Shown piece by piece: positions 6,036 to 12,690 of a stretch of DNA of 35,004 nucleotides. This stretch comes from a virus: the IMG/VR virus record IMGVR_UViG_3300025402_000037, positions 1 through 35,004 of that record; one strand, written 5' to 3'. Position 1 is the first letter of the stretch, and the number at the start of each line of letters is the position of its first letter. Under the pieces are notes generated by a model. The model was given only the letters and a program-made list of their open reading frames with translations. It did not search any database and was not told the origin of the DNA. The position numbers were made by a program, and so were the translations under genes.

Positions 6036-6343
6036 TTGTAAAAACCAAAACTGGACTTCATGAAGGTGAACTCGTAGCGACACCACGTTGGGTCGACTAT
6101 GAGGCAATTGCTCTTACAACCAACGAACCTAAGTTCAGGGTTCGTATCATCCCAAAAGAATCAATCGTTTCAATTGGTGGTGAAGCCAGCAAGTTTATTG
6201 CAGCTCCTGTCGAACGTGAGATAACTGTTGCTGGATCTAAAGGCAACGTGTATACTGTCACTATTGGGACCAAACATAAGAGCTGTACGTGTCCTGCATT
6301 TCAGTTCCGTAGATCATGTAAGCATGTAGCAGAGGCTGTATAA
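6032..6343 (+). CDS. SWIM-type zinc-finger protein
   Basis: A 103-residue protein ending in a SWIM zinc finger, CTCPAFQFRRSCKH, which fits the family pattern CxCx(n)CxH. The preceding strands (VEREITVAGSKGNVYTVTIG) form the usual beta lead-in to the finger. SWIM domains bind DNA or proteins; here the domain makes up the C-terminal third, and the N-terminal part (LHEGELVATPRWVDYEAIAL) is not recognised. The start at 6032 is chosen because it overlaps the upstream stop as ATGA. An in-frame ATG at 6017 would add five residues. Function in the phage is unknown. Confidence 0.75.
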   Translation: MIVKTKTGLHEGELVATPRWVDYEAIALTTNEPKFRVRIIPKESIVSIGGEASKFIAAPVEREITVAGSKGNVYTVTIGTKHKSCTCPAFQFRRSCKHVAEAV

Positions 6344-6344
6344 T

Positions 6345-6683
6345 ATGAATCCCGAAGACTTTATGGTGGATGTTGAGCATGTACCTTCTAAATGGGGTAG
6401 TGAAGTTGAAATCGAAAGACGTAATAGGATTAAACTATCAGTTGCGGCCTACGCTTACGAAGTGCATTCTGATTCTATTATGTCTGATGGTGAATTTGAT
6501 CATCTGGCTTTGCAGATAAACGAAGTTTTAGTCACAGGCAACGAATTATTGGATAAGTTCTTTGTTGAAGAATTTAGTCCATATACAGGACAATGGATAC
6601 ACAAGCATCCTGATAAGGCTGGACTAGAAAAGATATATCTGGCTTTTTATGCAGGGAAGAAGAAGGGTAGGCGGAAGCTATGA
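6345..6683 (+). CDS. Hypothetical protein with a LigA-Ia-like helical motif
   Basis: A 112-residue protein. One stretch, AAYAYEVHSDSIMSDGEFDHLALQI, resembles in pattern the Ia domain of NAD-dependent DNA ligases (Y-x-Y....x-I-S-D-x-E-Y-D-x-L). Ligase catalytic residues are absent and the length is far too short, so at most it is a stand-alone NAD-binding-like or structural module. The C-terminus is very basic (KKKGRRKL). ATG at 6345 has GAGG about ten bases upstream, and the stop overlaps the next ATG by four bases. Function unknown. Confidence 0.65.
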   Translation: MNPEDFMVDVEHVPSKWGSEVEIERRNRIKLSVAAYAYEVHSDSIMSDGEFDHLALQINEVLVTGNELLDKFFVEEFSPYTGQWIHKHPDKAGLEKIYLAFYAGKKKGRRKL

Positions 6684-7132
6684 GTGTATTGCAGTGTAAT
6701 ATTAAGAATGAATCTTCATGGTTAGATGACAGCACAATCGTTAAGATTGAAGATAGCTACAATGCTACGTATGTGTTTGAATCATGTCTGAAAGACGTTT
6801 ATGGCAACTGGGCTAACTTTCCTGTTGCTATCTTTTATACAGAAGTAGCACATCCTCAAGGATCCAATTACTTTGGTCTGTATAAAACAGAAGGTGGCAC
6901 TGTTATGATAACCAACGGCATTAAGGCAACAGAGAATCCTATCTCTGGTGTGATGTCTAAGAATGGTGATGTTATATATTCTCGATATCGTCATGACTAT
7001 CGGACTTCTGATGATGGTTCGGTCTTTGTCGATGGAGGTAGAGATTATTTCCGTTCTGGTGTATATGATAAAGATCAGTATGTGAAATTGCGTGTCAATA
7101 AGGATAAGCTGGAGGCTTTTAGAGATGATTGA
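6680..7132 (+). CDS. Hypothetical protein
   Basis: A 150-residue beta-rich protein. Stretches such as NATYVFESCLKDVYGNWANFPVAIFYTE and NYFGLYKTEGGTVMITNG alternate strands and turns, followed by a Tyr/Asp/Arg-rich segment (YSRYRHDYRTSDDGSVFVDGG). There is no signal peptide, membrane segment or known motif. It starts with ATGA overlap on the preceding gene and overlaps the following start by eight bases, so the four genes 6032-7322 form a coupled set. I do not recognise the family. Confidence 0.6.
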   Translation: MSVLQCNIKNESSWLDDSTIVKIEDSYNATYVFESCLKDVYGNWANFPVAIFYTEVAHPQGSNYFGLYKTEGGTVMITNGIKATENPISGVMSKNGDVIYSRYRHDYRTSDDGSVFVDGGRDYFRSGVYDKDQYVKLRVNKDKLEAFRDD

Positions 7133-7322
7133 TGACGAATATAAAGTAGTATACCAGTTCACTAAGACTATGAGGAATAGTGGGATGGAAGAATATCCAG
7201 ATGAGAACGTCCAGATTACGTTTGATGGAACAGAAACAAATATACATGTAATGTTGAGTCAATTTGAAACATTCTTGCGAGCGGCAGGATACATTTTTGA
7301 CCATTTGGTGGTAGTACGATGA
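7125..7322 (+). CDS. Hypothetical small protein
   Basis: A 65-residue protein starting MIDDEYKVVYQFTK. The ATG at 7125 is chosen over upstream in-frame starts because GGAGG lies nine bases before it. The sequence alternates charged and aromatic residues, with NVQITFDGTETNIHVMLSQFETFLRAAGY suggesting two strands and a helix. The stop overlaps the next gene start as ATGA, so it is coupled to the membrane protein gene that follows. No family recognised. Confidence 0.6.
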   Translation: MIDDEYKVVYQFTKTMRNSGMEEYPDENVQITFDGTETNIHVMLSQFETFLRAAGYIFDHLVVVR

Positions 7323-8512
7323 TTAGTAATATTATTAAGACCCTTGTAGCCACGATGGCTTACTTGGTTTTCATTAGCCTTGTTAATCCTTTGGCAACGT
7401 TGATTACAGGCGTTGTAGCAGGAGGTCAATTTGACAACAGTTCTATGTCATATCTAAGTGCAACTTTTGTTTTTACAATGTTTAACACATTGTATTTTGT
7501 TGCTACGTTTGGATTCTTGATGTCACTATTTGCAATTTGGATGAAGACGCTGAAGGAATTTATCGCTGCTTCAGTTGCGTTGGGTTTGCTGTTTGTGGTA
7601 GCACAACCACAACAGGCTTTTGCATATGCAGACACAACTGATAAGACAGAAGCATATACAATCCTTCCTAATGAATCTGCTTTCTGGATTCCAGATGTTG
7701 GTGCTAATAAGGATATACAAGTTAAGTTTGACTCTGAATCGTATCTGAGTGATAATAAGGTTGCAGCAAAGCGCTTTATTGTACCTCATGCTAAGCTTGG
7801 TAATTCTGGTGGGTTCCTTGGATGGGATTATTATGTTCCTACAGGACGTTTGATTATTGTAGATCGTACACCATATTCTCGTGAATGGGTTAAATCCAAT
7901 GCACGTGGTACATCTACTGGCGATCAATCATTTCCATGTCAGTCCAAGGAGGGGTTGAATATCACTGCAGGTGTTTCAATTGGTGCTTCTGTATCTGAAG
8001 AAAATGCTGCTAAGTTCTTGTATCGCTTTGGTGTTGTAACACCTCAGGGTGATCGTAAGGATCCTCAGGTAATCTTTGCATCAGTATATACAGGTCGTTC
8101 GCTAGCCAATGTGATGGATGATGTGGGTCGTAAGAAGATTCAGACACTTGTTTGCGCAGAGATTGGCAAGCGTACGTTCGACCAGGCAAACGATGATATG
8201 ATTGTTATGATGGATAGCATTCAGAAGACGACCAAAGAGTATTTTGCTTCTGTTGGTATCACCCTAGACTTTATCGGATGGGCTGACACGTTTGAGTTTG
8301 ATCCATCTGTACAGAAGGCTGTCAACGATCGTTATATTGCTAACAAGCTAGCTTCTGCACTTCCTGTCCTGCAAGCTGTTGCTGGTCTTAAAGTTCAAGA
8401 AGGTCTTGGTTCTGGTTTGGATAAGCATGGCTTGCCTATCGTAGTCACTCCTCAGATGATTGATGCGTTGATTGGATTGGCTCCTAAAGTCATTGTTCCG
8501 GAGGCAAAATAA
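7319..8512 (+). CDS. Membrane-anchored SPFH/Band-7-like protein
   Basis: A 397-residue protein with three hydrophobic segments at about residues 5-35, 46-74 and 80-98, followed by QAFAYA, and then a large soluble domain. That domain begins with LIIVDRTPYSREW, continues with EGLNITAGVSIGASVSEENAAKFLYRFG, and ends with a long helical part (VMDDVGRKKIQTLVCAEIGKRTFDQ, KTTKEYFASVGITLDFIGWAD). The strand order and the closing G-I-x-L-x-x-I-G-W motif resemble SPFH (prohibitin/stomatin) domains, which build ring-like membrane scaffolds and control membrane proteases. The soluble part probably faces the periplasm. The three-helix anchor is longer than usual for the family. The fold is inferred from pattern only; the phage role is unknown, with envelope remodelling or exclusion possible. 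Confidence 0.65.
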   Translation: MISNIIKTLVATMAYLVFISLVNPLATLITGVVAGGQFDNSSMSYLSATFVFTMFNTLYFVATFGFLMSLFAIWMKTLKEFIAASVALGLLFVVAQPQQAFAYADTTDKTEAYTILPNESAFWIPDVGANKDIQVKFDSESYLSDNKVAAKRFIVPHAKLGNSGGFLGWDYYVPTGRLIIVDRTPYSREWVKSNARGTSTGDQSFPCQSKEGLNITAGVSIGASVSEENAAKFLYRFGVVTPQGDRKDPQVIFASVYTGRSLANVMDDVGRKKIQTLVCAEIGKRTFDQANDDMIVMMDSIQKTTKEYFASVGITLDFIGWADTFEFDPSVQKAVNDRYIANKLASALPVLQAVAGLKVQEGLGSGLDKHGLPIVVTPQMIDALIGLAPKVIVPEAK

Positions 8513-8793
8513 TGAATCGTCGTAGTTTATTTGGAGCATTAGCACTATCGCCTTTAATGGCGGTAGCTGCTTTTGCTAAAGAAGACATCTCTAATGATCA
8601 ACCTATTCCAGAATCAACACAAATTACTATTATGGGTAGTAAAAAACTTAAGCCAGTTAAATCAAAATACGGTTTGAGTTTTAATAATGCTGAGACTGAT
8701 CCTAATAAAGCAGTATCAATGGCAGTAGGAGAAGATGTTAATCTTTGGTTGAAAAATAAAAATGGAAATTGGAAAAGGATCGTAACAGAATGA
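8512..8793 (+). CDS. Small exported protein with Tat-like leader
   Basis: A 93-residue protein whose first 22 residues form a signal peptide: MNRRSLFGALALSPLMAVAAFA, with an AxA-type cleavage site before KED. The RR followed by SLF resembles the twin-arginine motif, but the sequence is not a full S-R-R-x-F-L-K match, so Sec export is possible. The mature part (about 70 residues) is polar, with VGEDVNLWLKNKNGNWKRIVTE at the end suggesting a small beta domain. GGAGG precedes the start, which overlaps the SPFH-like stop (TAATG). It probably works with that membrane protein in the periplasm. Confidence 0.65.
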   Translation: MNRRSLFGALALSPLMAVAAFAKEDISNDQPIPESTQITIMGSKKLKPVKSKYGLSFNNAETDPNKAVSMAVGEDVNLWLKNKNGNWKRIVTE

Positions 8794-9119
8794 AAAAGTT
8801 ATTGATTGCTGGTATGTTGCTTATTACAACTCCAGTATTAGCAGACAAACCAGTTACATTGACTTGTGCATTCCAAACTGGTGAAAGTTTTACTGCAGTA
8901 GGTACAGGCAATAAAACAATTATTCAATGGGACAAATCTGCTACGTTCTTTGAAGCTTCGAGTGTATATGTTGACCCATGGCTTTTTATCACAGAAGCTA
9001 GTGAGCAAGGCAACGTATTCAAAATGGCTTTTAATGTTCGTACAAAAGAAGCATATGGTGAAACACAATTTGCTGATGGACACAAATCAAATGGACCTTT
9101 GTGGTGCATTTTTAAATAA
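8790..9119 (+). CDS. Small secreted or periplasmic protein
   Basis: A 109-residue protein with a classical Sec signal peptide (MKKLLIAGMLLITTPVLA, cleavage before DKP). The mature domain has cysteines at LTCAFQ and near the end (LWCIFK), likely forming a disulfide that closes a beta sandwich-like fold (VTLTCAFQTGESF..., TIIQWDKSATFFEASSVYV). Start ATG at 8790 overlaps the upstream stop as ATGA; an open extension of seven residues would destroy the signal peptide. No known family. It is the third envelope-directed product in a row. Confidence 0.7.
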   Translation: MKKLLIAGMLLITTPVLADKPVTLTCAFQTGESFTAVGTGNKTIIQWDKSATFFEASSVYVDPWLFITEASEQGNVFKMAFNVRTKEAYGETQFADGHKSNGPLWCIFK

Positions 9120-9155
9120 GGACAATGTTAGTTGAAAATCGTGGAGGTTACAAAT

Positions 9156-9410
9156 ATGTCGGATGAAGTGCAAGATGTTATTGATGGGTATCACAAAGAA
9201 ACATCAGAAGAACGCAAACAGCGTAAGGATCGTGAAGATCGTCGTTGGAATAAGCAATGGGCTATGGAAAAGTCTATTGAGTGGTCCAAGCATATTAACG
9301 AGTTGGTGTCGACACCAGATAATGGCGTAACAGGTGTTATTATGACAAGTATCGACGTTCATACTATTGCAGATGGTTTTTACAAATGGCTTTATAAAGA
9401 TACCCAGTAA
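9156..9410 (+). CDS. Hypothetical charged protein, last gene of the plus-strand cluster
   Basis: An 84-residue protein starting MSDEVQDVIDGYHKE, with a highly charged helix (EERKQRKDREDRRWNKQW) and a C-terminal half without known motif. The ATG at 9156 has GGAGG eight bases upstream; the TTG at 9132 is rejected. It ends four bases before the terminator stem. The charge pattern would fit an RNA- or protein-binding helix, but this is speculation. Confidence 0.6.
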   Translation: MSDEVQDVIDGYHKETSEERKQRKDREDRRWNKQWAMEKSIEWSKHINELVSTPDNGVTGVIMTSIDVHTIADGFYKWLYKDTQ

Positions 9411-9414
9411 AAGG

Positions 9415-9442
9415 AAAGGGGCCCTTTCGGGCCCCTTTTTTT
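9415..9442 (+). terminator. Strong rho-independent terminator
   Basis: Perfect stem GGGGCCC (9418-9424), loop TTTC, GGGCCCC (9429-9435), then seven T. The stem can extend by three A-T pairs. It ends the plus-strand cluster. Read from the other side it has the same stem followed by a shorter T run, so it may also stop transcripts coming leftward out of the capsid gene. Confidence 0.93.
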
Positions 9443-9470
9443 AGTTGAGCAGGTTAAACCCTGCCTCTTA

Positions 9471-10868
9471 TTACATGATGTTATTGATAATAACAGCGCG
9501 GTAGTAAGCGTTAGTGTTGTACTGGATATTGTAGTTTGAGTAAGCAGAAGTTGTAGGATACAACTGAGCTCCACCAGACTGTGTAGACTGTGCGAATGGA
9601 TTTGCAACCATGCCGTAACGAGTCTTGAATCCAATCTTAGGCTGGAAGTCTGACTGACCAACTGCACGAACCATCTGAAGTGGAACGTATGGGCAGTAGA
9701 ATAGACCAGCATCAAATGCATTAGCGCCCTTATAACCAACTGTCATGTAGTTAGCAGTGGTATATGGATCGATGTACACTCTGAAGCGACCATTTAGAAT
9801 ACCAGCGAAAGTGTTGCCAGTATCATCAACCTGAAGGTTGTTAGAAGCAAGAGCAGGAGTGTAGTCAAGAACACCAGCCATCTGAAGTGCAGAAGCAACG
9901 TCTGAAGAGCAGATAACGATGTTACCCTTACCACGACGAGTGTCTTTTGCGATCTGGTTAGCTTCCTGTTCAACATGGAACATCATGCCCTTGAACTTTT
10001 CAACTGACCAACGACCGTTTGAATCGGTGTCAAGATCGAACACACCAGCAGTAGTAGTACCTGACTGAGCACCACGAACAGCTGAAACGTTGATTGTACG
10101 AATAACTTCACGGTTGATTTCAGCAAGAATTTCTGACTGAAGGATGTTTGCTAATTCAGTCTCAGCATCCAATCCATGAACAGCCTTAAGATCCTGTGCC
10201 AATTCCATAGTGTATTCTGCCTTTAGAGCACGAGACACTGCAGTAACGGAAACCTTATCGATTGAGAAGGCCATTTCTGGGAATGTATAAGTTGAACCAA
10301 GAGCTTCTGCAGTAGTAGTAGCAGCACCAGTTGCATAGTTGTAGTAAGTAGTATTAGCTGCAGCTGGGTTAGTAGCTGGACCTGTACCAACCTGTGCCTG
10401 ACCAGCACCAGTTGTAGGATCGCCACCTGGAGTAACTGAAGAAGCAGCTGCTGAGAATGCAGTGTTAACTTCGTTATAGAAGGTTTCAGCACCCTTTGCA
10501 GTTGAGTTAGCATATTGTGAACGCATTGCGAAGATAAGACCAGTTGGTCCAGTCATTGGCTGAACGCCGCAGATATCATAAGCAATGAGGTTAGGCATAG
10601 AACGACGAATCAAAGAGATCAAGATTGGATCGTAACCAGCTACGCCAGTTCCGCCCTGTCCACCGTAACCACCAGTGCCAACTGCGTTGACGCCAGTTTC
10701 AAGAAGTGACTGTGCACCACTTGGGCCTTGCTCTCTAATCATCTTTTCTGTGTTCTCAAGAAGAACAGCAGTAACATTGCGCTTGTGTGCATCGTTGATT
10801 CTACCAAGATCTTGATGCTCAAGAATTGGCTTCCACTTTGCGATTAAGTCTTCATTAAAACCGATCAT
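9471..10868 (-). CDS. 23: Major capsid protein gp23
   Basis: A 465-residue T4-type major head protein (HK97 fold). Conserved landmarks are the N-terminal MIGFNEDLIAKWKPILEH, the SMPNLIAYDICGVQPMTGPTGLIFAMRS block, AKGAETFYNE, the FDLDTDSNGRW and KGNIVICSSDVASAL region, and the C-terminal PLQMVRAVGQ/GFKTRYGMVANPF. A likely prohead protease site is after LLE (55-57), which fits the T4 rule of cleavage after an x-x-Glu, giving a mature chain of about 408 residues. RBS AAAGGAG eight bases before the ATG. A late-like box is upstream. The gene runs convergently towards the plus-strand terminator. Confidence 0.95.
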   Translation of the reverse strand: MIGFNEDLIAKWKPILEHQDLGRINDAHKRNVTAVLLENTEKMIREQGPSGAQSLLETGVNAVGTGGYGGQGGTGVAGYDPILISLIRRSMPNLIAYDICGVQPMTGPTGLIFAMRSQYANSTAKGAETFYNEVNTAFSAAASSVTPGGDPTTGAGQAQVGTGPATNPAAANTTYYNYATGAATTTAEALGSTYTFPEMAFSIDKVSVTAVSRALKAEYTMELAQDLKAVHGLDAETELANILQSEILAEINREVIRTINVSAVRGAQSGTTTAGVFDLDTDSNGRWSVEKFKGMMFHVEQEANQIAKDTRRGKGNIVICSSDVASALQMAGVLDYTPALASNNLQVDDTGNTFAGILNGRFRVYIDPYTTANYMTVGYKGANAFDAGLFYCPYVPLQMVRAVGQSDFQPKIGFKTRYGMVANPFAQSTQSGGAQLYPTTSAYSNYNIQYNTNAYYRAVIINNIM

Positions 10869-10904
10869 TTGTGTGTCTCCTTTAGAGTGTTGATTATATA
10901 ATTT

Positions 10905-10912
10905 TATTTATT
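10905..10912 (-). promoter_or_regulatory. Possible late promoter of gene 23 (AATAAATA)
   Basis: The minus strand has AATAAATA, one mismatch from the late box, 36 bases before the capsid ATG and just inside the 49-base gap to gene 22. It is the best candidate in that gap; a TATAAT-like sequence closer to the gene has no fitting -35. Confidence 0.4.
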
Positions 10913-10917
10913 AAAGT

Positions 10918-12006
10918 TTACTTTTTGGCAATTTTTGAAAGTGCAGAAACGTAGCTTTGCATGTCAGGACCAACTGAAGATTCTCTTGTAGGCTCTTCAA
11001 CTGTTTCGCTAAGAAGTTGATCCTTTGCAACTCTTACTACTTCCCCATTCTTAGGGAAATAGGTTTCTTTAATGATGGAAACCTTCTTGCGAAATTCACT
11101 AGCGTCAGAATAGTTAATAGCTTCAGTTAGCTTTAGGAACTTATCCTTCTGTGTATCAGACATTCCTTCTGCCATTGAAAGAGTAATATCGTTAACTTCA
11201 TTTTCGTTAACTACCTTGCTAAGTTCAATGTTCTTCTCAGTCTGCTCGTTCAAACGATCCTTGAGTGATTCGATCTCTTCAGCCATTGTTTCAACGATAT
11301 CAACTTCGTCATCAGGAATGCTCACATAGTGTTCTACGAAAACATTCTTGAGGCTTGCCATGAAAGATTCGGCCATATTGGTACGAATGTTATTCTGGAT
11401 AGCTAGTTTATTTTCGTTGATCCATTCTGCAACGGCATAGTTAAGATAGTTATCAACATTCTCTACCATTTCGTTCTTAATTTCTTCTACAGACTCTTCA
11501 AGGGTCTGTTCAAATTGCTCTTCAATCTGTGATTGAATGGTAGCATAATGCTCTTCAATCTTAGCAACTTCCATGTTCACTCTAGTTGAAACAGCTGCTT
11601 CAAAGAGAGCTTCTGTCTTCAACTTAAAATCTTCTGATAGTTCATCAGATCCACCAAATAGAAGAGCAAGGTCTTCTTTAACTGATGGCATTGGATCTTT
11701 CTGCTTGCCAGCTGACTTAATAGATGCCTTATTCTTTTCAGAATTGTCACCAGTAGCTAGGTGTGCGTTGTTGTTGTAAATCTCATCGTTTGAATGAGTA
11801 AGTTCTTCTGGAGCTGAACCAAGGCTAGCAACGAAAGATGCGAGATCTTCCTTGTCAGCTCTTGAAGCGTAGTCTACCATCTTAGCCATTAGCTCAGAAC
11901 GAGATACGCCAGTTGGCTTAGCTGCAATTGAGGCCATGTTAGATGAAGACTCATCTTCATTAACAAGGTCAAAATTTTCATCTGTTTGATTATATTCTTC
12001 AGACAT
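10918..12006 (-). CDS. 22: Prohead core scaffold protein gp22
   Basis: A 362-residue scaffold protein. Conserved family blocks are the central amphipathic YLNYAVAEWINENKLAI and the C-terminal DKFLKLTEAINYSDASEFRKKVSIIKETYF. It is acidic and coiled-coil-rich (EEHYATIQSQIEEQFEQTLEESVEEIKNEM; SLKDRLNEQTEKNIELS), as expected for the core that capsid gp23 assembles on and that the gp21 protease digests. T4 gp22 is 269 residues; the extra length is mainly the N-terminal acidic and Asn/Ser-rich part. RBS AGGAG before the ATG at 12006. Confidence 0.92.
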   Translation of the reverse strand: MSEEYNQTDENFDLVNEDESSSNMASIAAKPTGVSRSELMAKMVDYASRADKEDLASFVASLGSAPEELTHSNDEIYNNNAHLATGDNSEKNKASIKSAGKQKDPMPSVKEDLALLFGGSDELSEDFKLKTEALFEAAVSTRVNMEVAKIEEHYATIQSQIEEQFEQTLEESVEEIKNEMVENVDNYLNYAVAEWINENKLAIQNNIRTNMAESFMASLKNVFVEHYVSIPDDEVDIVETMAEEIESLKDRLNEQTEKNIELSKVVNENEVNDITLSMAEGMSDTQKDKFLKLTEAINYSDASEFRKKVSIIKETYFPKNGEVVRVAKDQLLSETVEEPTRESSVGPDMQSYVSALSKIAKK

Positions 12007-12031
12007 TAGATTCTCCTAAGGTTGTATACAT

Positions 12032-12039
12032 TATTTATG
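12032..12039 (-). promoter_or_regulatory. Possible late promoter of gene 22 (CATAAATA)
   Basis: The minus strand reads CATAAATA, one mismatch from the late box, in the 36-base gap between genes 21 and 22 and 25 bases before the gene 22 start. Confidence 0.45.
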
Positions 12040-12042
12040 TAA

Positions 12043-12690
12043 TTATAATTTTGAAAGGAAATGCTTGAAAACTCTAATCTTAGCTTCTGATAAATCAGCT
12101 TTTGGAGCTTCCTTGATAATTTTTTTATGTTGTTCTACTGTTTGAGCCTTTAACACACCATTGTTCCAAACCCATTCGACGCCTTCCATAACACCATTAA
12201 CATAAGCATCAGGAGCGGAAGGATCAGCAACAATGTCTGCAGCTGTGGCTAGAAAGAAATCATCCTGAACAACGTTAACACCATTAACTTCTTTTAGAGA
12301 ACCCATACCACGTGAAGAAACGCCAAGTGTAGCACCTTCTGACATAAGATTCTTTACGATATTGCCATACGGAGTATCCATAATCTTAGCTTTACCAATA
12401 AAGTTATTACCTTCTCTTTTCAGAGATTTAATCATCATACAAACACGCTCAAGATTAATAGAAGGACCAGAAGGATGACCCAACTCACCATATGCACGAT
12501 TCTTATCAATACTCTCAGCATGATAACGACTTACTTCTTTTTCTAGAATAGAAGGATCATACATTCTTCCGTTGCGATTAACAAGACCACCTTGCAAAAA
12601 GATACCTTCGATGTAAAGGTTCTTCTTACCTTCAGCACCTTCCTCTGCAATATACTTTACTTCTTCTGTTACTTCAGTAATCAGTTTCAT
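12043..12690 (-). CDS. 21: Prohead protease gp21
   Basis: A 215-residue serine protease of the T4 gp21 type (T4 gp21 is 212). The likely catalytic residues are H72 in AYGELGHPSG, S125 or S126 in LGVSSRGMG and an aspartate in TAADIVADPSAPDA (D152 or D156). It matures the prohead by cutting scaffold, core and capsid proteins after Glu, then digests itself. Its gene is adjacent to the preceding one (TAAATG), so it is coupled. It lies between the core genes and gp22, the standard T4 order. Confidence 0.95.
   Translation of the reverse strand: MKLITEVTEEVKYIAEEGAEGKKNLYIEGIFLQGGLVNRNGRMYDPSILEKEVSRYHAESIDKNRAYGELGHPSGPSINLERVCMMIKSLKREGNNFIGKAKIMDTPYGNIVKNLMSEGATLGVSSRGMGSLKEVNGVNVVQDDFFLATAADIVADPSAPDAYVNGVMEGVEWVWNNGVLKAQTVEQHKKIIKEAPKADLSEAKIRVFKHFLSKL

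Noticed and set aside
5274-6107. 277-codon minus-strand ORF opposite the metallopeptidase and the next genes
   Set aside because: It overlaps well-supported plus-strand genes with RBS, promoter and recognised motifs, and its product is rich in Cys, Phe, His and Leu without any motif. No RBS is visible.
9392-9739. 115-codon minus-strand ORF at the end of the capsid gene
   Set aside because: It is a frame shadow of gene 23 that also crosses the terminator; its Leu/Ser/Thr string lacks any motif.
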